NCBI RefSeq assembly: GCF_000150275.1
Contig: NW_002060949.1
Coordinates: forward strand, 1,857,836-1,921,835
Length of the DNA: 64,000 nt
Direction of reading: 5' to 3'
Source of the DNA: Trichoplax adhaerens
Taxonomy: Eukaryota; Placozoa; Uniplacotomia; Trichoplacea; Trichoplacidae
The position numbers and the translations under genes are program-made. Below the pieces are notes generated by a model. The model made no database searches, was not told where the DNA came from, and saw only the letters and a list, made by a program, of their open reading frames with translations. Each line of letters begins with the position of its first letter. Positions within the stretch are counted from its first letter, which is position 1. Of the stretch, positions 53,453 through 64,000 are shown piece by piece.

Positions 53453-56400
53453 ATGGGCCAGAATTGTTCAAAGGCGAAAAAATCAACGGTATCACCATCT
53501 TCATCAACCTCATCGATACCATCGCCGTTACCATTGCCTCCTCAATCCAATATCTTCATTGGCTTGTATGATTATAAAGCATTATCGCCGCAAGATTTAA
53601 GTTTTCGAAAAGGTGAGCCGCTTGAAATTTTAGAAAGCGATGGCGATTGGTGGAAAGCTCGATCGTTACATACTGGCAATGAAGGATTTGTACCGTTTAA
53701 TTATGTTCAATCCCCTAACAGCGATTTAGCCAACCTGTAAGTAAAATCAGTTATCATTTTGGGATAATTTAATTATTGATGAAAAAAATATCAAGCCATA
53801 ATGCTGTGTTAGAACACTTAATTTGTTTTGACCACCTTTCAACGCTATAACTGGCTAGTTCTCTAGAAACGTATTATATATTCAATCGTCAAGAATTACT
53901 TTGTTACCATTAACTATATCGACGTTATGATTGTGTAAATAAGACACAATACTAATTTTCCAACCTAAAACTAAGGTAGTCGTTGTTTAATCTTTCGGAT
54001 TATTCTGACATTTACTGAGCAATAACCGCTAACTATAATCCTTATAACACTGTCGACGCACAGTTTAACGTAGTATTTAATATGGTCTATATCGAAAGAC
54101 ACTTTCGGAAGATTAAAATTATTTCTTGATACGGTATTAGCAGTTTCAATTTTCGTCGTTCTGCATCCCTTTCATTGACTTTAATGAAACCAGACTTTCA
54201 TCCATTGCAACCTTCATTGAGCAAATTACTTACTATCCATACTTACAACCGGGAAATTTTTGAATAGAATTATATCAAAATATCTTTATAGCGGACATAT
54301 ACAGTATAACTTCTTATTTCGATAGCGTTAAAGTGAATCATTTTGTTGCTTTTGGCTATATCAGCTTTCGCCTTTTTGCATTGATTACAAGAATCTTCAG
54401 TAAGATAAGACCGGATTTACTGATTCTAATAGAATTCCTATTAAACCTTTATACTGTTTGAACTTGATTTCTGCGCAATCTACAGCTAATAATTGCAACA
54501 TTACCAATGCAACTTCGAGCACTTGATGTTAAATAGGTAGTTGAAGTACTTTCACCGCAGAAGTCTACAATTTTAATTACTAAAGTAAGAAATAACTTTT
54601 AAATTACTTTTATCCGTCATCTTCCTCATAGTTAGAGGTTATTTGCATACTTTATATGATATTAACAGCATGCATAACACAGACATAATAATATTGTCAT
54701 TATCATACTACATTGATCGAATGCAACGGGTATTCTTCTGACTTTTTTACCCGAAGTCGAATCATGAAAGGATATCAATTAGCCAAATATTCTACTTTGC
54801 TTGCGTGTGACCATTTACGAAGTCCGATAGAATTTATAGTATCCTCAAGAGACTATATATAATCTTACACCTATTTGACAGCCCTAAGTTTCGTAGCCAT
54901 TAAGTTAAGCGTTTATCGATTAATCAATACGAAAATGTCTACCAATCTATGATTTTCCTTATCAGATTGTTAAACTGCTCAAGGACAACCATTTTACTCT
55001 TACTTTTACTACACTGTATGCGATATGAATCAGCTGTATTGAATACTCCATAACTATGCATAAAACGATGCGAAAGTCTGGCTAAAATTCAAATAGAAAT
55101 TCGTATTGTCTTTTTCTTAATGGCCTTTGGTAAACTGGTCTAACTGGAATAAATTTCTATCTGATCGTGACCATCTATCTTTTGCTCTGCTTACATATGT
55201 TCTACGGATTTTCACGATAACTTAACTTTTCTATTCCGTAGTAGAATACTTAGCAAAGCGCTTTAGAGTATCGTAAAGATATTTTAAAGTTACTACAGTA
55301 TCATAATTTCTTCAATAACTTCGGGTGCCTAAACCATGAAGAAAATTTTGATACTCTTCATGATTCTTCGGAAAAATTGACATTTCCATTTTTGTAACCA
55401 TTAAACGATCATTTTTGTAATAGAATCTGTATAGTCGGAGGGAAGGCAGTTGAGTGAGGAAGACAATCAAAGGAAAAAAGAACCTTTAAACGTCTGTAAC
55501 TAACTGTGAGAACTCTTTAAAGTCTATGTTAAAAGGAAAGCGTTTAATTACACCAACCAATAATTTCCCTCTTATGACATACAGTAGACCATGCAGGTAA
55601 AAGAAGAACCTGTTGAGTACCAAAAAAGAAGGAAAGCATTTATACAGTAAAAGCTATTGCCTTGGATTGTAACGGCCTTTCCCCCAAAGTATTCACTATA
55701 TGATTACTTAACCTTTATCCCATCTGTTACTAACGTACGTCGTAAAATATCAATTCTTCTATTACGCTTAATGGCTTAATTTATATTTTTCGTAAATACA
55801 GTGCTTCATCTTTCATTCATCTTATTGCCTATTACCCCATGCATTATTGACTGGACTTAAAATTACTGTCATGCAACAAATAATTACAAAATCAACCATT
55901 ATTAACTAATATATTTTTTTTTAGTTGGTTCTTTCCTGAAATGAAACGTAATGCCGCTGAAGTTCGTTTAATGCAACGTGATGTTAAACGTGGAGGCTTC
56001 TTAATTCGTCATTGTGAAAGCCAACCGAATCAATATGCCTTGTCTTTCCGTGCTGGTGATGTTATCAAACATTATCGTATTCGTAAATTAGATTCTGGTG
56101 GCTATTATATCAGTCTGCAATCGCAATTTAAGACACTGATTGAATTAGTGGAGCACTATCGACAAGCTAAGAATGGTTTATACTGTCGATTAGGAAATCC
56201 TTGTCTGCGAGCAGTTGGCCCAACACCAGGAATAGCCTCGGATGTGTGGGAAGTACCGCGAAATTCTATCAAGTTAACTAAAAAATTAGGGGCTGGCAAC
56301 TTCGGTGAAGTTTGGTCTGGTAAATGGAATGGTACTACGGATGTTGCAGTCAAACAAATGAAAGTGGGTGCAATGAAAAGGACTGCTTTTTTAGGTGAGG

Positions 56401-57074
56401 CAGCAGTGATGAAAAAGCTACGCCATGATCATCTTATCCAATTATTGGCCGTCTGCTCTGATGGCGAGCCTATACTAATCATTACAGAGTTAATGGAAAA
56501 TGGTAACTTATTAAGCTTCCTTAACACAAAAGATGGACATGCATTGACCGAAGAGTCCTTAATTAACATGGCAGCACAAGTAGCTTCTGGTATGGAGTAC
56601 TTAGAGAAAAAGAATTATATCCATCGTGATTTGGCTGCTCGTAATATTTTAGTCAATAAACATAATGTATGTAAAGTAGCAGATTTTGGTTTGGCACGTT
56701 TAGTGGATGAAGATATCTATAGTACTAAAGAAGAAACCAAAATTCCAATTCGATGGACTGCATTAGAAGCTATCCTTTATAACCGTTGTTCAATTAAATC
56801 GGATGTTTGGTCGTTTGGAGTACTGTTATTTGAAGTAATAACGAAAGGTAAAACACCATATGCTAACTTTAGCCATAAACAAGTGATTGATTATATACAA
56901 CGAGGCGAAAGAATGGATAGACCTAATTGTTGTCCAGAAGCATTATATACATTAATGCTTGCTTGTTGGAAATACGAGCCAGAAGATCGACCAACATTTG
57001 AATTTTTACATAATGCGCTTGAAAATTTTAGTTCGATGGCAGAATCAAGTTATAATGAGACTGAATTACCTTAG
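53453..57074 (+). CDS. Src-family (FRK/BRK-like) tyrosine kinase, copy 1
   Basis: Two exons, 53453-53736 and 55925-57074, joined across a 2,188-bp GT-AG intron, give 477 aa. Start at the ATG encoding MGQNCSK: G2 fits N-myristoylation and C5 palmitoylation. SH3 domain about 33-88 (GLYDY, WW66-67, FNYV), preceded by a Pro-rich stretch. SH2 about 96-190 (WFF start, FLIR with R123). Kinase about 203-465: GAGNFG loop, K238, E253, gatekeeper T282, HRDLAARN (D330), DFG 348-350, activation-loop Y360. The APE motif reads ALE (L375). Tail Y471 sits where Src kinases have the inhibitory tyrosine. HRDLAARN, the EDIY activation loop and the SH2-linker sequence point to the FRK/BRK subgroup rather than SRC/FYN. 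Role: membrane-bound cytoplasmic tyrosine kinase signalling. G252 just before the alpha-C Glu is Arg in copy 2. I call it FRK-like and do not claim one-to-one orthology. Confidence 0.93.
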
Positions 57075-58224
57075 CCTAAGTTATTGGATTATTTAGGATA
57101 TAAATTCATATTGATAGAGAAAACGCTAGAACATGGGATACAATTTTCGTGCTATTACAAGAGTTAGTCTACTCCATTATTATACAGTAATTTACTATAA
57201 CAGATTAATTTTTTGGACAATGATTAATCATACACATACAATGTAGCGCATAATAATACAATTGCAGCTAATATTCAGCAATTATTATTAGCTCAATACT
57301 GACTTTGAATTACATCAAACTACGTTATCTCATCTCCTAATAGGTCACTAACCAATTAATGCTCTAAATTTAGATAAATGCATAATGTGCCGGATTAAAC
57401 AACATGAGAATACATGTTGTAGTTGTTGCCAGCTATATTCAATTTTATTCTATTCAATGAATGCTTCAATAATGAAGAGACATCATATATTACCATGATA
57501 TTGCCTTGAGTTTTTAGTTTGGCTACTGTGTATATAAAAACCAACTTTGTGAGCACAGCTAAGCAATAATGAAATAATTGTAGCAAGGTAGATAACTTCA
57601 ATAACAACTAAGATTATTGGATAATCAGTTTAATCAGATATTAAAATGGATAAAATAGAAGATAACTTTTCTCGATTAGATCAATAATTGAAAAATGAAT
57701 TGAAATTTCGGTACCAAGTTTGAATCAAATTGCATTGTCTGTCATTGCTTGCGATTGAAATTAGAATAATCTTAATATTGTTGAAAAATTCGCTATTAAT
57801 GAAATAGGCTTCGGATCAAAATTTACAGCGAAATGCTTGGTGTCAATAAGAAATAAATCTTTAATAGGTTAATACGTAATGTCATGTTTTGTCTCTGTGA
57901 AGAAGAATACGCTCGCAATGGAATCAACTTTGCGGCTGGATAGTATTAACGAAATGCTTAAGAAGAACACATAAATATTCAAAATATGGTCATGATATCA
58001 TACGTTATTTCGAAAGAAGAATATACATTCAACAGATATTATTTTCTTTCGTAACTAAGCTTATGACTGAACTAACCTTACACATGTAAAAATTTTCTTT
58101 GAATCATAATCTACTAAATTCTGTAGGAAATCGATTATTTCGTCTTAAAGATGGCTGTAATCTGAAATGTTACTTTGTCAATTTGATACCGGATCGAAAT
58201 TTTCTTACTTATCAATTCTTTATT

Positions 58225-58720
58225 TAAATTTAACGACGGTATTTTCTTCTTAGCTTCGGTTATAGCTATCCCACACTAGAGTATCTTTAGATTTGATCAA
58301 AGCTTTATCAAGTATTTAGGAAGCTTAAAGCTAACGATTCAATTCAATTTAACGACGGTATTTTCTTCTTAGCTTCGGTCATAGCTATCCCGCACTAGAA
58401 CATCTTTAGGTTTGATCGAAGCTTTGTGAAATATTTCGGAAGCTAAAAGCTAAAGATCGAATTCAGTTGAACGACGGTATTTTCGTCTTAGCTTCGGATA
58501 TTATCTTTAAATTTGATCCTTGGTTTTTATGAAATACGGTACTTAGGAACTTAAAAGCTAAAGATTGAATTCTATTTAACGACTGTATTTTCTCTTAGCT
58601 TCGGTCATATCTATCCCATACTACATTGTCTGTAGATTTGATCGAAGTTTTCCATGAAATATTCAGGAAGCTTAAAGCTAAACATCGAGTTCCATATGAC
58701 GAACATTGAATTTTACGATT
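58225..58720. repeat. Minisatellite, about 119 bp period
   Basis: AACGACGGTATTTTC and variants occur at about 58232, 58351, 58470 and 58578, with a decayed fifth start near 58697. Spacings are 119, 119, 108 and 119 bp. Units share TCTTAGCTTCGGT and TTTGATC(A/G)AAGC. Confidence 0.88.
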
Positions 58721-58984
58721 TACATTCTGTATTTTGGATATTTCCCATATCAGTTGATCAGTTGTTAAGATGACAAAATTGATTTTGCCTAATAGGCCGT
58801 ATCAATATGGCGGATAACACTTTTTTAATGCCTTCAAAGCGATAGTATATTCATAATTTAGCTTCCCTTAATTCTAAATAAGCGTATCACAGGTTTAGGG
58901 TTATCCTATATAGCACAACCTTGCTTGTGTAGTAATCAGGAGTAATTCCAATAATCGTACGCACAGTTATGCCAAAAGGATTTT

Positions 58985-59420
58985 AAAAGTATATCCCTCT
59001 TCCAACAACGTTTACTCGTAAAGCAATCTTTGAAAACTATGATTATGCCTGACTCATGCAGCTATATCATCATAATTTTAAAGCATGTCTCTTCTATCAA
59101 AGCTTAATGAGATAACCACTATGATATCAGGTTCATGTATAGTTATAATATAAAAAAATTTAAAAAGCATGTCTCTTCCATCAAAGCTTAGTGCGATCGT
59201 CAATAACCATCATGATATCAGACCCATATACACTTTACAATCTATTGTACAGTTACATCATAAAGAATCTGAAAGCCCTTCTCTCTTCCATAAAAGCTTC
59301 AAAACAATCGTCGACAAACGTAATAATTAATCATATCAGATTCATGTACAGTTATATCATTGAAACTTGAAAGCATATCTCTCGTTTATTAAATCTTAAA
59401 ACAACCGTAGACATACTTGT
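58985..59420. repeat. Diverged minisatellite, 80-105 bp units
   Basis: AAAGCATGTCTCTTCYATCA-like phrases recur near 59082, 59165, 59270 and 59370, with a weaker start near 58995. Each is followed by an AAAGCTTAA-like box, a CATGATATCA-like box and a TACAGTTAT-like box. Confidence 0.75.
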
Positions 59421-59931
59421 AATGACACAATTTCATCCAAATTTTTTCGACTGCCATAGGCATGAATTATACCTGCCCAAATAAGCATTCTAAGTTTTCA
59501 TCGTGCTGACTTCTAATTTACTCCGCATTCCTAAATAGTAAGTCAATCGAAAGCGAATTTATCAGGCGAGTTCTACCTTCTCCAATAATGAACAAAAGTA
59601 CTGTACTCTTCTATCTGGCTTAAACACTACAGTTAAATATTCCAGTAGATAGTCTGTAGTACTGAATAATAATTTTGACGTAATTGCAAACATATCGGCA
59701 TACTTAAATATCATAGCAAGTTTTTTTACCGTGGCCGTAATTCTCATGTGGCTCATTCACTTCTCCTTTACGAGATAATATTGGCATATTGACAAGCACT
59801 TGGTAGTCTAGATCTCCGATAAAAGACTGTAAATAATACCGTAGAAGTAAAAGAAAAGAAAAAGCAACTTGGCAAATTTTTCGTTAAATTGGAGCATCTT
59901 GTGGCCTAATTGTCAGCTTAACTGCTAATAC

Positions 59932-62882
59932 ATGGGTGCATGTTCGTGCAAGAAAAAAAATTCTCCGATTTCGCTAAAGAGGTTGCGCTCGGCATCAGTT
60001 GAGGATGCAAAAGTAGCAGCGTCTATGCAGCGAACTATGCTATCCTCATTATCATCGGATATTTATAACGTCTTTGTTGGTTTGTATGATTATAAAGCAT
60101 TATCCCCGCAAGATTTAAGCTTTCAAAAAGGCGAGCCACTTGAGATTTTAGAAAGCGATGGCCAATGGTGGAAAGCTCGATCGTTACATACTAAACATGA
60201 AGGATATATACCATTTAACTACGTTCAATCTTCTCGAAACGATCTAGCAAATCTGTAAGTTAACTGTGCTATTTTTAGATATATAGTAAACTATCCACTC
60301 ACTTTTCCATCGGATAATTTATTCTACCTCAGTTTTGCATCTTTAACCACTTCTAATAATATCACTTTGCCATTTTAATGTGTTCATTCGAGTCAATAAG
60401 ATGAAGATATCAACTGTAGTATCGGTATTAAATTCGATGATAAAGTAGAAGATGTTTTATAATTCTCACGTCAGGAGTATTTAGCATAGGGTGGGCGCAA
60501 TGAATGTAATGACTTTTATCCATGAATGAAGTATACGAAGGTTATCATGCAATTATCTTTCTAAATGATTCGTAGCAAAATAGTTTTGCAGGGGATGAAT
60601 TTCTACTTCTTAGTGATTGTTACGGTTAGATTAAAACTATCAGCGTCTGGAAACTATAACAGTAAGCAAATTGTGCATACGTATCTACTGTACATTGTTG
60701 TTGGGTAAATCCTGAATTATCTCTTGATCCTGTAGCTACACATACTATAGAAATAAAAATCGTCCAAAAACTAGCTATACTATCCACTCTTTGAATAAAT
60801 GATTTATCCCTTAAGTTAATTAGATAGCTATTAATTTTATGGCTTAAGCTATTCACTGACCAATACTTAAATTAGTATTCTTGCCGAATACATTATACTT
60901 CGAAAGTTTAGCAAGGTAGAAAATGATGATATTGAAATAACATTAGAAATCGTCGATCCTTTTTAGAACATGCAATATAACCTAAAGACATAATATGCAT
61001 ATATGGAATCACTCAGTAGAGAAATTCTCTAAACAAAAGACAACTATTTCGCAGTAACATCCTGTACTTTTGCTATAGCTCAAAGGAAAATCTAGGATAT
61101 TTTCATCTCTCATGAAGAAAATTTCGCTACTGATTTTTGGATAGACTGATAACTTCACTGTTACAGCAGAAATGATACAATTCGAGGAAAAGCATTTGCT
61201 TGACTAAAATGATTTCGTCATGTTCAATAGGATATGAACAACTGTCTTTATTTATATCATAAGTATGAATTCTTTTATATAGACTTTCCATTCAATCTTG
61301 TGGTAGAGCTAGTTTCGTTCTAATGGACTATGAACTGGCTATCCCTCTCTTATTTACTTTTATTAAGAATCATACATCCTTATACCAACATACGCACACG
61401 CCTATGGGCTCAGTTATTTTTACCCTAAATCTCTTTGCGATAGTATCCAATAATTCTAATTGATAGATCAACTGTCTATCCTCACGTATCACTAATTTGC
61501 ATTGCAAAACATTAATTTTTCTATTGCTCTTAATCGATATTTCGTAAATACCATACCTTTCGTTCATCTTATTGACTAGACTATTTTTTATCTCTTCCTC
61601 TTAATCATCAATATAATCATGCAGCAAATGATTACGAATCTTGCATTACTGACGATGAAAGTATAACTTGCAATTTATTAATTTCAGTTGGTTCTTTCCT
61701 GAAATGAAACGCAATACTGCCGAAATTCGTTTAATGCAATGCGATGTTAAACGTGGAGGCTTCTTAATTCGCCCTTGTGAAAACCAACCAAATCAATACG
61801 CCTTATCTATCCGCGCTGGTAATGTTATCAAACATTATCGTATTCGTAAATTCGATTTTGGTGGTTATTATATCAGTTTGCAATTGCAGTTTAAGACGCT
61901 GATTGAATTAGTTGAATTCTATCAACGAGGTGCGAATGGATTATACTGTCGATTAGGAAATCCTTGTCTGCGAGCGGTTAATTCAACGCTGGAGCAAGCC
62001 TCGGATCATATCATAGAGTTAGATGCTACTCCCCAGACGTCTGAGCCGGATATTTGGGAAGTACCGCGAAATTCTATCAAGTTAACTAAAAAATTAGGGG
62101 CTGGCAACTTCGGTGAAGTTTGGTCTGGTAAATGGAATGGTACTACGGATGTTGCAGTCAAACAAATGAAAGTGGGTGCAATGAAAAGGACTGCTTTTTT
62201 ACGTGAGGCAGCAGTGATGAAAAAGCTACGCCATGATCATCTTATCCAATTATTGGCCGTCTGCTCTGATGGCGAGCCTATACTAATCATTACAGAGTTA
62301 ATGGAAAATGGTAACTTATTAAGCTTCCTTAACACAAAAGATGGACATGCATTGACCGAAGAGTCCTTAATTAACATGGCAGCACAAGTAGCTTCTGGTA
62401 TGGAGTACTTAGAGAAAAAGAATTATATCCATCGTGATTTGGCTGCTCGTAATATTTTAGTCAATAAACATAATGTATGTAAAGTAGCAGATTTTGGTTT
62501 GGCACGTTTAGTGGATGAAGATATCTACAGTACTAAAGAAGAAACTAAAATTCCAATTCGATGGACTGCATTAGAAGCTATCCTTTATAACCGTTGTTCA
62601 ATTAAATCGGATGTTTGGTCGTTTGGAGTACTGTTATTTGAAGTAATAACGAAAGGTAAAACACCATATGCTAACTTTAGCCATAAACAAGTGATTGATT
62701 ATATACAACGAGGCGAAAGAATGGATAGACCTAATTGTTGTCCAGAAGCATTGTATACATTAATGCTTACTTGTTGGAAATACGAGCCCGAAGATCGACC
62801 AACATTTGAATTTTTACATAATGCGCTTGAAAATTTTAGTTCGATGGCAGAATCTAATTACGATGAGACTAATTTGCCTTAG
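59932..62882 (+). CDS. Src-family (FRK/BRK-like) tyrosine kinase, copy 2
   Basis: Two exons, 59932-60254 and 61688-62882, joined across a 1,433-bp GT-AG intron at the same position and phase as copy 1, give 505 aa. N-terminus [10 protein letters not shown]2 myristoylation-type, C4 and C6 as likely palmitoylation sites. SH3 about 46-101 ([10 protein letters not shown]). SH2 about 109-203 with FLIR. The SH2-kinase linker is about 15 residues longer than in copy 1. Kinase domain: K266, R280 next to the alpha-C Glu, HRDLAARN D358, activation-loop Y388, ALE instead of APE (L403), tail Y499. The kinase-coding DNA is almost identical to copy 1, while SH3, SH2, introns and flanks have diverged. Same inferred role: membrane-anchored signalling kinase. 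Confidence 0.93.
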
Positions 62883-64000
62883 TCCACTGCTATTATTTAT
62901 GCAGGACGCGATTTACTATGACGGATTAATTTCTTTTACAAGAATTAATCATATAATTTACTGATAGACCTTTATACATTTGATACTCTAAACCTAGACA
63001 CTTGTATAATATGTCCGATTAGCTATTCTTAAACAACACGAGTATGCATACATGTTGTAGCTATTGCCAACTATATTCCATTTATTCTATTCAATGGATG
63101 TTTCAACTTCAGCAAAGGTCACAGTATATTATTACATAGTCTGTTAAATCAATAGGCTAATAAAAGTGATAAAATACTCTGTTCAAGACAAAACTTCTCC
63201 GTTACTTTAAGGATTGAAAATTGACTTAAAATTTAAGTGCCAAGTTTAAATCAAATCGTATTGCCTATCACTGCTTATGATTGAAACTAGAGTAATCTTA
63301 GTTTAATTGAAAAATTCGTTATAAGTAAATGTTCTTACCATCTAATTTACATCCAAGTAATAAGGAAATGCTTGACATCGATAAGAATTCAAATGAATTG
63401 CTTAAAATATAAATAACGTAATGTTTTATTCTATAAATAGAAGTATATATTTAACGGATAATGATTCTTTTCCTAATAGTATCCACGACTGCAATAATAT
63501 TATACCCATAGAGGTAAAGGCTTTTTCTTTTTACCGCTATGGTTGTACTGCTAAAAATTTCCTTGAAATCATTTCCGTACAAAAATACTTATGACATTGG
63601 ATTGCTATTTTATTCTTAGTAGTAGCTATACATTTAGGACGTACCTTGTCATTTTCGTAACCGATTAAAGCTCTTTCTAAAAATATCATTCAGCAATATT
63701 GCTTAAGTCAAGCTTTTTTGACACAATGAAGGAATAAAACATTAGAGTATGCGGGTATTAATGATAACCGCAATGCTACTACACCTTTTGGCATATAGAA
63801 TTCGTTTCATGATATCACCTACGATTATTCACTGGTAGTTTATCTAACAACTTACCCCATCGCAATTAAGATATTCACTATACAGAGATCGAACAGCAAT
63901 AAGTCAAATTCTTTAAAGGTTCATTTTATTTTGGAATGATGTTGATTAACTTATAGTAAATTTAAATATGCTCTTTTTGCACGATATAAAATCTCCGTAC
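62883..64000. other. 3' flank of kinase copy 2
   Basis: Non-coding as far as I can see. From about 62.92 to 63.4 kb it aligns by eye, with many mismatches and indels, to 57.19-57.85 kb downstream of copy 1. Shared phrases include CATGTTGTAG and TTCTATTCAATG. Confidence 0.7.
63159..63164 (+). terminator. Candidate poly(A) signal of kinase copy 2
   Basis: AATAAA about 280 nt after the stop codon of copy 2. Tentative, as for the other hexamers in this AT-rich sequence. Confidence 0.35.

Larger units (their letters stand above)
57075..59931. other. Spacer between the duplicated kinases
   Basis: No gene recognised. The first several hundred bp (57.1-58.0 kb) resemble, with much divergence, the 3' flank of the second kinase (62.9-63.4 kb), showing that the duplication included flanking DNA. 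The middle holds two minisatellites listed separately. The right end should hold the promoter of copy 2. Confidence 0.7.

Noticed and set aside
1-64000. tRNA or rRNA genes
   Set aside because: I looked for T-loop GGTTCRAATCC-type boxes and conserved rRNA blocks and saw none convincing. A covariance-model scan would be needed to exclude them.

Overview
This is an AT-rich nuclear window from an animal. Genes are split into many short exons with GT-AG introns, mostly 35-500 bp, and include metazoan hallmarks: two Src-family tyrosine kinases (SH3-SH2-kinase with myristoylation-type N-termini), a class I cytokine-receptor-like Ig/FN3 receptor, and orthologues of NUP153, NSMCE1 and CC2D1/Lgd. The compact introns, AT-richness and domain content suggest an early-branching metazoan. 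A placozoan (Trichoplax-like) is my best guess, but that is inference. There is one 50-N assembly gap (42592-42641).

Layout. 1-14.2 kb: no recognisable gene, but two tandem-repeat fields (3.1-3.8 kb; 6.4-7.75 kb, whose units carry a GC-rich hairpin module). 14.2-20.1 kb (+): 9-exon single-pass Ig/FN3 cytokine-receptor-like gene. 20.1-24.6 kb: non-coding, with a 70-105 bp tandem repeat. 24.6-27.0 kb (+): NSMCE1 in 8 exons, with a 34-nt intron. 28.1-33.8 kb (-): NUP153, convergent with NSMCE1, at least 12 coding exons. 33.8-38.6 kb: no gene recognised. 38.6-40.8 kb (+): BED/hAT-type transposase relic. 41.3-44.25 kb: a direct duplication of about 1.2 kb flanking the assembly gap, rich in TACTGTA palindromes. 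44.5-51.9 kb (+): CC2D1 in 30 exons, with five DM14 repeats. 53.4-57.1 and 59.9-62.9 kb (+): a head-to-tail pair of FRK-like Src-family kinases separated by minisatellites.

How the genes relate. They are mostly unrelated housekeeping genes: nuclear pore, SMC5/6 complex, and ESCRT-III/endosomal regulation. The receptor and the kinases could be functionally linked. The receptor tail carries a class I SH3-ligand motif (RPLPPLP) next to tyrosines, and the two kinases have SH3 and SH2 domains; this link is inference only. The strongest anomalies are: the nearly identical kinase domains within an otherwise diverged duplicate pair (gene conversion), a degenerate NUP153 zinc finger, a fifth DM14 repeat, a 34-nt intron, and a transposase relic whose in-frame stops fall inside a possible frame-preserving intron.

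Exon models were built by eye from reading frame, splice sites and recalled family similarity. First exons and UTRs are mostly not resolved.
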